Below, piece after piece: positions 58,250 through 64,000 of a stretch of 64,000 bases of DNA (position 1 is the stretch's first letter; each line of letters starts with the position of its first letter). The position numbers and the translations under genes are program-made. Where the stretch lies: NCBI GenBank assembly GCA_963825565.1, contig CAWGTW010000004.1:310001-374000 (forward strand), written 5' to 3'. Source of the DNA: JBFGCT01 sp963825565. Lineage in GTDB: Bacteria > Actinomycetota > Acidimicrobiia > Acidimicrobiales > Ilumatobacteraceae. The notes under the pieces are model-generated. The model made no database searches. It had not been told where the DNA came from and was given only the letters and a program-made list of their open reading frames with translations.

Positions 58250-59120
58250 ATGCAGGTCCGCAGCGCAGTCATCCCCGCAGCCGGGCTGGGGACGCGCTTC
58301 CTGCCCGCGACGAAGGCCGTTCCGAAGGAATTGTTCCCGATCGGCGATCAACCGGCGCTCCAGCTCGTGATCGACGAGGCGCTCGGCGCGGGCATCGACC
58401 ACATCGTCGTCGTCAGCAGCAGGTCGAAGCCGGCCGTCGCCGCGTACTTCGAGCCCGACGAGGAGCTGCTGGCTGCGCTCGACGAAGCCGGCAAGACCGA
58501 CGAGGCGGAGCGACTGCGCAGCATCGGCCGCGACTGGCGGGCGACGGTTGTCTACCAGGATCGATCCGCAGGGGCTCGGCCACGCGGTGGGGTGCGCCCG
58601 CGAGGCGGTCGGCGACGAGCCGTTCGCGGTCATGTTGCCCGACGAGCTGATGGGCTCCTCCGCGCTGCTCGCCCAGATGAACGGGGTCTGCGCCTCCACC
58701 GGCGGCAGTGTCGTAGCGGTGCTGAACGTGCCGCGCGAGGACGTGTGCCGGTACGGCGTGATCGATCCGGCGGGGGCGATGTCGCCCGATGGCGTGATCG
58801 CGGTCAGGGATCTGGTCGAGAAGCCGTCGGTCGACGAGGCGCCGAGCAACTTCATCCTGATCGGCCGGTACGTGCTGACCGCCGACGCGTGGAGTGAGAT
58901 CGAGGCCCTCCGGCCGGGCAGCGGCGGTGAGCTGCAGTTGACCGATGCGCTGCGGGCGCAGGCGGCGCGGTCACCGTTCCACGCCGTCGTCGGGGACGGG
59001 GATCGTTACGACACCGGCAACCCGCTCGGCTTCCTGACCGCGTCGGTCGAGCTCGGGCTTCGCAATCCCGCCCTCGCCGGCCCGCTGCGTGAGCACCTGC
59101 GTCGCCTCGACCTGTCCTGA
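58250..59120 (+). CDS. galU: UTP-glucose-1-phosphate uridylyltransferase (one-base frameshift)
   Basis: About 289 residues after correction. Makes UDP-glucose from glucose 1-phosphate and UTP. N-terminal AVIPAAGLGTRFLPATKAVPKEL (nucleotide binding), PDELMGSSALL, VIAVRDLVEKPSVDEAPSN and GGELQLTDAL are typical of GalU. One extra base near 58557-58560 separates VVYQ from IDPQGLGHAV. TATCGT (58237-58242) ends 7 nt before the ATG. Divergent from the FmdB-like gene, 27 bp apart. Confidence 0.92.
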
Positions 59121-59185
59121 CGCCCCCGACCCGTTCGTGACCTGTTCGGGGTCAGGCACCAGACAGAGCACACGGGTTCGGCGGG

Positions 59186-59743
59186 TCAGTGGCGGCGGAA
59201 GCGCTCGGGGTAATCGCGGACGAGGCCGTACTCGTCGACGTCGAACGACGTGACCGCCCCGGACCCGAGGTCGGTGTGCTCCCACCGTCGGACGGTCGCT
59301 CGGCGATATCGGTGGCGGACCGGGACGACCCCGAGCGTCTCGACGTCGATCGCCGCACAGGTGATGTCGGCAGCGTCGCCGACTTCGAGGCGGAGACGCC
59401 GGATCGGCAACGTCCGGGTGAACGGGGTGCAGGCGAGGTCGATCTCGGTGCAGCCGTCGAGCTCGGTCCGGTGCGCACCATTCACCTCGCCCCACCGACC
59501 GCTGCCGTCGGTGCCCAGCCAGAGGTCGGGTTCGTCGAGGTCGCGGAACAGCAGGAACTGGCGAACCTGCCACGTCGGCGATATCCGCAGCACGTAGCTG
59601 ATCCGCTCGCGCCCGACGTCACCGGTCACCGTCCACGCCTCGTTCTCCCACCGCAGCGTCATCGTCTCGTCGGCATCGGCCTCCCAACGCTGCCAGCGGG
59701 CGGTGTAGCCGTCGGCGGGAAACGGCGTCAGCGCGGTCGTCAC
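59186..59743 (-). CDS. Putative glycolipid-binding family protein
   Basis: 185 residues, all-beta. ARWQRWEADADETMTLRW, WLGTDGSGRW and the distinctive CTEIDLACTPFTRTLPIRRLRL match the family annotated as putative glycolipid-binding (PF06475). A YRRA(T)VRRWEHTDLGSG strand pair and a C-terminal DVDEYGLVRDYPERF follow. GTG 59743 is the only reasonable start before an untranslated stretch. The 135 bp to moeA contain no gene apart from moeA's promoter. Ligand unknown. Confidence 0.75.
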   Translation of the reverse strand: MTTALTPFPADGYTARWQRWEADADETMTLRWENEAWTVTGDVGRERISYVLRISPTWQVRQFLLFRDLDEPDLWLGTDGSGRWGEVNGAHRTELDGCTEIDLACTPFTRTLPIRRLRLEVGDAADITCAAIDVETLGVVPVRHRYRRATVRRWEHTDLGSGAVTSFDVDEYGLVRDYPERFRRH

Positions 59744-59878
59744 GTCCTCCGAGGCTACGCACTCCCCCGAAATCGCGCGCGGCGGTCGTGCCCGGTGCGA
59801 CGATCTGCCGGCCGCACGGGGTGAGGAGGCCGGCGTGCGGAAGCGCCGGGCGACGGCGTCGCGGGTACCGTGCCGGGC

Positions 59879-61081
59879 ATGACGCCGCTGGAAGACGCGC
59901 AGACCTTCGTCCTCGGATCGTGCCCGCCCGGCGACGCGGTCGACGTGCCGCGGGCCGCGGCGCTCGGGCTCGTGCTCGCCGCGCCGGTCGTGTCCGCCGA
60001 GCAGGTCCCGGCGTTCGTCAACACCGCCGTCGACGGGTACGCGGTTCGGTCCGCCGACGTCGCCGACGTCCCCGTCGAGCTCCGCGTCGTCGGGGAGATC
60101 GCCGCCGGCCAGGCCCCCGACCGGTCGATCCGACCCGGCGAGGCGGTCCGGATCATGACCGGCGCGCCGGTGCCCGAGGGTGCCGACGCCGTCGTGATGG
60201 TCGAGGATTCCGAGCGGATCGGCGACGACCGCGTCCGGCTGACCCGATCGGTCGAGCCGGGCGCGGCGCTGCGCTGGCCCGGCGACGACATCGGCGTCGG
60301 CGACGAGGTGTTCTCGGCCGACATCGTGGTCACACCGCCGGTACTGGCGGTGCTCGCCAGCGTCAACGCCCGCACGGTCAGCGCCTACCCGCGGCTGCGG
60401 GTCGCGGTCCTCTCGACCGGTGACGAGCTCGTCGAGGACGGATCGCCGCTGGCGATCGGTCAGATCCGGGAGAGCAACAAGACGATGCTGGCGGCGCTGC
60501 TCGCCGAGACGGGCTGCGAGGTCCACGATTGCGGTGTCGTGCGCGACGACGAGGCCGAGCTCGAGCGGGTGCTGCGCGATGCGGCGACGACCTGCGACGC
60601 GATCGTGTCGAGCGGCGGCGTCTCGATGGGCGACTACGACGTGGTCAAGGCGGTGCTCGGGCGGATCGCCGACATGACCTGGCTGCAGATCGCGATCAAG
60701 CCGGCCAAGCCGTTCGCCTTCGGCACGCTCGGTGGCGTCCCGATCTTCGGGCTGCCGGGCAACCCGGTCAGCTCACTCGTCAGCTTCGAGCTGCTGGCGC
60801 GTCCGGCGCTCCGGCGGATGATGGGGCATCGCCGGCTGATGCGCCAGCACGTCGTCGCCGTGGCCGACGCCGCGCTGACCCGCCGCCCCGACGGCAAGGT
60901 CCACTTCATGCGGGTCAGCGGGGACTTCGCCGACGACGGACGGTTCCACGTGCGCCCCGTGCGCGCCCAGGGCAGCCACCAGCTCGCGGCGACGGCGAGC
61001 GCCGACGCGATGGCGGTCGTCCCCGACGGCGACGGCATTCCCGCCGGCGCCGACGTCGCAGTCCTCATGCTCGGGGGTTGA
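59879..61081 (+). CDS. moeA: Molybdopterin molybdenumtransferase
   Basis: 400 residues. Inserts molybdate into adenylylated molybdopterin. Motifs: NTAVDGYAVRSADV, GEAVRIMTGAPVPEGADAVVMVED, STGDEL, SSGGVSMGDYDVVK and GLPGNPVSSLVSFELL. ATG 59879 was chosen over GTG 59870 because TACCGT (59866-59871) ends 7 nt before it. First of the moeA-moaA-moaC cluster. Confidence 0.95.
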   Translation: MTPLEDAQTFVLGSCPPGDAVDVPRAAALGLVLAAPVVSAEQVPAFVNTAVDGYAVRSADVADVPVELRVVGEIAAGQAPDRSIRPGEAVRIMTGAPVPEGADAVVMVEDSERIGDDRVRLTRSVEPGAALRWPGDDIGVGDEVFSADIVVTPPVLAVLASVNARTVSAYPRLRVAVLSTGDELVEDGSPLAIGQIRESNKTMLAALLAETGCEVHDCGVVRDDEAELERVLRDAATTCDAIVSSGGVSMGDYDVVKAVLGRIADMTWLQIAIKPAKPFAFGTLGGVPIFGLPGNPVSSLVSFELLARPALRRMMGHRRLMRQHVVAVADAALTRRPDGKVHFMRVSGDFADDGRFHVRPVRAQGSHQLAATASADAMAVVPDGDGIPAGADVAVLMLGG

Positions 61082-61163
61082 CACGGCGACCCGCTCGCCG
61101 CGCCCGACCGCTCGGGCGCATCCGACGGCCCGGACGGCGAGGCGGCGTCGTAGGCTGCGGGCT

Positions 61164-62177
61164 ATGACTGGCGACGGTGCGCAGGATCTGGTCGATCCGT
61201 TCGGTCGGATCATCCGCGACCTGCGGATCTCGGTCACCGACCGGTGCAACTTCCGGTGCACGTACTGCATGCCGCACGAGGGCATGCAGTGGCTCCCGCG
61301 CAGCGCGGTGATGACGTTCGAGGAGATCGAGCGGCTGGCCCGGATCTTCGTCACGCACTATGGCGTCGAAGGCATCCGGCTGACCGGTGGCGAGCCGACC
61401 GTCCGGGCGAACCTCCCGGTGCTCGTCGAGAAGCTTGCCGCGATCGAGGGTCCTGCCGGTCCGATCGATCTGTCGATGACCACCAATGGGGCGACCCTGC
61501 GTCTGGTCGCTGCCGAACTGCGCCACGCCGGGCTGCGACGGGTCAACGTCAGCCTGGACACGCTCGATCGCCAGAGGTTCGAGCGGATCACCCGCCGTGA
61601 CGAGCTGGCTCGGGTGCTCGACGGGATCGAGGCCGCCAAGGAGGCCGGCTTCGACCCGGTCAAGATCAACGCGGTCATCGAGCGTGGGATCAACGACCAC
61701 GAGATCGTGGCGCTGGCGACCTACGGACGGGAGCGGCGCGTCGAGGTGCGGTTCATCGAGTTCATGCCGCTCGACGCCGACGGCCACTGGATGAGCGACA
61801 GCGTCGTCGGTCAGGACGAGATCGTCGCGACGATCGACGCCGTCTACCCGCTCGAGCAGCTACCGGCGCGCGGTGCGGCGCCCGCCGACCGGTTTCGCTA
61901 TCGCGACGGCGCCGGCACGATCGGCGTGATCCCGACGGTGACCAAGCCGTTCTGCGGGGATTGCGACCGGGTCCGACTCACCGCCGAGGGCGAGTTCCGG
62001 ACCTGCCTGTTCGCGACGCGAGAGTTCGACCTCCTCGCCGCGCTGCGTGCCGGTGAGACCGATCGGCAGATCGCCGCGCGCATCGAAGCTGCGGTCGCCA
62101 CCAAGTGGGCCGGCCACCGGATCAGCAAGGTCGACTTCATCCGGCCGGGGAAGTCGATGAGTCAGATCGGCGGCTGA
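61164..62177 (+). CDS. moaA: GTP 3',8-cyclase
   Basis: 337-residue radical SAM enzyme that starts molybdopterin synthesis by cyclising GTP. N-terminal CNFRCTYCMP carries the SAM-binding cluster (CxxxCxxC), GGEPTVRANL follows, and FCGDCDRVRLTAEGEFRTCLF holds the second [4Fe-4S] cluster. The C-terminus ends in the Gly-Gly pair (QIGG) needed for activity. TAGGCT (61151-61156) ends 7 nt before the ATG. Confidence 0.97.
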   Translation: MTGDGAQDLVDPFGRIIRDLRISVTDRCNFRCTYCMPHEGMQWLPRSAVMTFEEIERLARIFVTHYGVEGIRLTGGEPTVRANLPVLVEKLAAIEGPAGPIDLSMTTNGATLRLVAAELRHAGLRRVNVSLDTLDRQRFERITRRDELARVLDGIEAAKEAGFDPVKINAVIERGINDHEIVALATYGRERRVEVRFIEFMPLDADGHWMSDSVVGQDEIVATIDAVYPLEQLPARGAAPADRFRYRDGAGTIGVIPTVTKPFCGDCDRVRLTAEGEFRTCLFATREFDLLAALRAGETDRQIAARIEAAVATKWAGHRISKVDFIRPGKSMSQIGG

Positions 62178-62235
62178 GCGCTCCGCCGCCCGAAGGTCGT
62201 GCGGCGGTCCCGTCCCGGCTACCGTTTCCAGCCAC

Positions 62236-62832
62236 ATGAGCGATCTCTCCTTCACCCACCTCGATCCGCTCGGCCGCGCCCGGATGGTCGATGTCACCCC
62301 CAAGGAACCGACCCACCGGCGCGCGGTCGCTCGCTGCAAGGTCTTCATGAAGCCGGAGACGACGACGGCGATCGCCAACCGCGAGGTCAAGAAGGGCGAC
62401 GTCTTGTCGGTCGCCCGCGTGGCCGGCATCCAGGCGGCGAAGCGGACCTCGGACATGATCCCGCTGTGCCACCCGTTGCTCGTCGGGAGCGTGTCGATCA
62501 ACTTCGAGATCGGCGACGATTTCGTCGCAATCGAGGCCCATGTCGAGACCGTCGACCGCACCGGCGTCGAGATGGAGGCGCTGCACGCCTGCTCGATCGC
62601 CGCGCTGACCGTGTACGACATGTGCAAGTCGGCCGACCGGGCGATGGTGATCGGCGAGCTCGCGCTCTGGGAGAAGACCGGTGGCCGCTCGGGGACCTAC
62701 CGGCGGCTCGGCGACCCGAACGACGGCTCGCTCGCGGCGAGCCCGAGCCGCGACTTCACCGACCCCCACGGGGCGCCCGCACCGTCGACCTCGCCGTCCG
62801 ACGACGGCGGTTCGGGTGCTCGGCCGGTGTGA
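62236..62832 (+). CDS. moaC: Cyclic pyranopterin monophosphate synthase
   Basis: 198 residues. Completes the MoaA reaction to give cPMP. ARMVDVTPKEPTHRRAVA, KGDVLSVARVAGIQAAKRTSDMIPLCHPLLV and VDRTGVEMEALHACSIAALTVYDMCKS are the standard conserved blocks. A ~45-residue disordered Ser/Pro/Asp tail extends beyond the usual ~155. TACCGT (62220-62225) lies 10 nt before the ATG. moaB/D/E are not in the window. Confidence 0.96.
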   Translation: MSDLSFTHLDPLGRARMVDVTPKEPTHRRAVARCKVFMKPETTTAIANREVKKGDVLSVARVAGIQAAKRTSDMIPLCHPLLVGSVSINFEIGDDFVAIEAHVETVDRTGVEMEALHACSIAALTVYDMCKSADRAMVIGELALWEKTGGRSGTYRRLGDPNDGSLAASPSRDFTDPHGAPAPSTSPSDDGGSGARPV

Positions 62833-62860
62833 CGTCGATCACGGGGATCATTGCCGACCG

Positions 62861-62889
62861 CGTCACAATTGTCGTAGAATCGTCACAAT
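62861..62889. promoter_or_regulatory. Direct repeats flanking a -10-like box upstream of the membrane protein gene
   Basis: CGTCACAAT occurs at 62861-62869 and 62881-62889 (20 bp apart) on either side of TAGAAT (62875-62880), the best -10 hexamer of the stretch. The arrangement could be a promoter with flanking regulator sites. The second copy overlaps the ATG of a possible leader ORF. Confidence 0.4.
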
Positions 62890-62926
62890 GATGCGTCCAG
62901 CGGCTAGTTTGCAGCTGCACCTCTGA
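62888..62926 (+). CDS. Possible 12-aa leader peptide
   Basis: ATG 7 nt after TAGAAT, the same spacing as other leaderless starts here. Encodes MMRPAASLQLHL and stops 14 nt before the membrane protein ATG. It would be the first open frame on the transcript. No amino-acid-run typical of attenuators is seen, so regulatory role is speculative. Confidence 0.35.
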   Translation: MMRPAASLQLHL

Positions 62927-62940
62927 TCAGATCTTTCTCC

Positions 62941-63609
62941 ATGGCTCAACTCGTACTCCTCGTCGTCGCCGCCGCCTGGGCCGCCGTCCTCATCCCGCCG
63001 ATGCTTCGCTCGCGCGTCGAGAACCGCCCGAACTCCTCGGTGACCGACTTCCGCCGCCAGCTCAACAAGCTGCAGAGCACTGCCACCCCGTCGCGCGGGG
63101 CGATCCGTCCGATCGGCCGTCCGCTGGCGCAGTCGCCGCTGCAGCGGCCCGCAGCTGGTGGCCGGCCCGGTGCCCAACACGCGCACCATCGCCAATCCGC
63201 GCTGCGCGGCGCCACGACGACCGCGCCGCGTCAGCGGTCGGGTGGGCGAGGCGCCGACAGCGCCCGCAGCGGTCATCGCCTGCGGACCCACGGCGACCCG
63301 ACCGGCGGCCATCAACGCCCACATCGTCAGGCGCAGATGCACCGCGCCTCGTCGGCACCGCGCCGCGAGGTCGCCCCGCATCGGATCGACCCGCGGGTCG
63401 CGGTCCGGCGACGCCGGACCAACGTGCTGTTCGTCCTCCTGGTCACGACGGCGTGCACGCTCTTCCTCGCCGCGACCACGTCGTCGACGGCGATGCTGTA
63501 CGCGTTCGCCGCGTCCTTCGTCGTGCTGACGCTGTACATCTACCGCCTCACCCAGTTGCGCCGCCTCGGCGACACCGGGTGGAGCGACGGCTGGCTCGAG
63601 CAGCGCTGA
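62941..63609 (+). CDS. Membrane protein with Arg/His-rich middle, unknown function
   Basis: 222 residues: one N-terminal helix (LVLLVVAAAWAAVLIPPML), a 110-residue Pro/Arg/His/Gly-rich segment, and two C-terminal helices (NVLFVLLVTTACTLFLAA, AMLYAFAASFVVLTLYIY). The N-terminal pattern VENRPNSSVTDFRRQL suggests a conserved actinobacterial membrane protein. The middle has odd composition and another frame is also open over 63158-63529, so a compensated frameshift pair may hide part of the true sequence. Confidence 0.65.
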   Translation: MAQLVLLVVAAAWAAVLIPPMLRSRVENRPNSSVTDFRRQLNKLQSTATPSRGAIRPIGRPLAQSPLQRPAAGGRPGAQHAHHRQSALRGATTTAPRQRSGGRGADSARSGHRLRTHGDPTGGHQRPHRQAQMHRASSAPRREVAPHRIDPRVAVRRRRTNVLFVLLVTTACTLFLAATTSSTAMLYAFAASFVVLTLYIYRLTQLRRLGDTGWSDGWLEQR

Positions 63610-63760
63610 TCCCGGCACGGTGACGTGCACGCCGCGTCCGGCGGCTCGCCGTTGCCCGGCTGGTTGCCGGCGACGGCGCCAGATGGACGCAGCGGTGACC
63701 GACCTCGGCGCGCGCTCGGCGACCTGGGTCTCGCAGGGACCTCGCGCCGGCGGGCTCGGG

Positions 63761-63833
63761 TGGAGCTAAGGAGAATCGAACTCCTGGCCTCGACAGTGCG
63801 ATTGTCGCGCTCTACCAACTGAGCTATAGCCCC
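63761..63833 (-). tRNA. tRNA-Ala (anticodon CGC)
   Basis: 73 nt folding as a full cloverleaf: acceptor GGGGCTA/TAGCTCC, D arm GCTC/GAGC, anticodon stem CGACA/TGTCG with loop ATCGCAC, T arm AGGAG/CTCCT around TTCGATT. The anticodon CGC (forward strand 63798-63800) reads GCG, and the G3-U70 wobble pair, the identity element for alanine, is present. CCA is not encoded. Confidence 0.97.
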
Positions 63834-63846
63834 GATCGTGTTGGCC

Positions 63847-63877
63847 AGCTTACCGGTGGCCAGGCCGTCATTGCCAA
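63847..63877 (-). promoter_or_regulatory. Possible tRNA-Ala promoter
   Basis: On the minus strand TTGGCA (63872-63877) and TAAGCT (63847-63852) are separated by 19 bp, with the -10-like box ending 13 nt before the tRNA. The spacing is longer than ideal. Confidence 0.35.
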
Positions 63878-63931
63878 CGCCCGGACGGCGTCGGGGAGCG
63901 GCGCCGGTGCGCCCGGGTTACCGTGCGCGAG

Positions 63932-64000
63932 ATGGCCGAGCCTGCACAGCACGTCACCGAGAACCGCCGCTACTGGGACGAGTACGCCCCCGAGTGGATC
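63932..64000 (+). CDS. Start of a probable SAM-dependent methyltransferase, 3'-partial
   Basis: Only 23 codons are in the window (MAEPAQHVTENRRYWDEYAP onward). The NRRYWDEYAPEW pattern is common at the N-terminus of class I methyltransferases. TACCGT (63919-63924) ends 7 nt before the ATG, as at other genes here. Truncated by the window edge, so the assignment is tentative. Confidence 0.5.
   Translation, partial: MAEPAQHVTENRRYWDEYAPEWI

Overview
The window is very GC-rich (about 70 %), densely coded on both strands, and has the feel of an actinobacterium. Gene content, the order rpiB-glyA-wecA-atp, the frequent GTG starts and the secreted proteins with repeated C-terminal domains point to the Acidimicrobiia, Ilumatobacter-like. 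That placement is my inference; no rRNA is present to confirm it. One tRNA gene (Ala, anticodon CGC) lies near the right end.

Layout. 0-0.75 kb: tail of prmC apparently fused to a GNAT acetyltransferase. 0.7-4.8 kb: minus-strand operon of an S9 peptidase, a TerB-like protein and a sucrose-phosphorylase-type GH13 enzyme. 4.9-12.5 kb: two tandem, mosaic, near-identical secreted metalloproteases. 12.7-16.3 kb: nucleoside hydrolase, a lipoprotein, a 17-bp tandem array and a thiolase-like protein. 16.4-28.3 kb: rpiB, glyA, wecA and a full F1Fo-ATP synthase operon (AtpZ-like, AtpI-like, a, c, two b-type subunits, delta, alpha, gamma, beta, epsilon), with a 90-bp tandem repeat between alpha and gamma. 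28.3-37.4 kb: glpX, two very small genes with an unusual leader, a second S9 peptidase, a J-domain protein, an alpha/beta hydrolase, an MFS transporter and murA with Asp in place of the active-site Cys. 37.5-41 kb: NifU-type scaffold, MeaB GTPase, three 62-bp stem-loop repeats, enoyl-CoA hydratase, MFS transporter. 40.9-49.1 kb: glycogen/sugar genes (glgP, glgA-type, glgB, SRPBCC, galT) and a PAP2 membrane protein. 49.2-56.9 kb: TPP enzyme, thioesterase, CapA-like lipoprotein, TldD/TldE, uppP, SAF-domain protein. 57-59.1 kb: MTA phosphorylase, FmdB-like protein, galU. 59.2-63 kb: glycolipid-binding-family protein and moeA-moaA-moaC. 63-64 kb: a membrane protein with a possible 12-codon leader peptide, tRNA-Ala and the start of a methyltransferase.

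Together the genes cover energy generation (ATP synthase), one-carbon and pentose metabolism (glyA, rpiB), envelope precursor supply (wecA, murA, uppP, galU), alpha-glucan turnover (glgP, glgA, glgB, sucrose phosphorylase, galT, glpX), molybdenum-cofactor synthesis and secreted proteolysis. No prophage, CRISPR array, transposase or obvious defence system was found.

Two window-wide observations matter for reading the annotation. First, more than twenty genes carry a TAnnnT-like hexamer ending 6-10 nt before the start codon, the arrangement expected of leaderless transcripts; I used it to choose several starts. Second, many conserved genes (atpA, glgP, glgB, galU, PAP2, TPP enzyme, thioesterase, capA, MTA phosphorylase, FmdB, one protease) are broken by one-base indels, mostly in G/C runs. 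Because essential genes are affected, I treat these as probable sequence errors and give full-length coordinates across the break.
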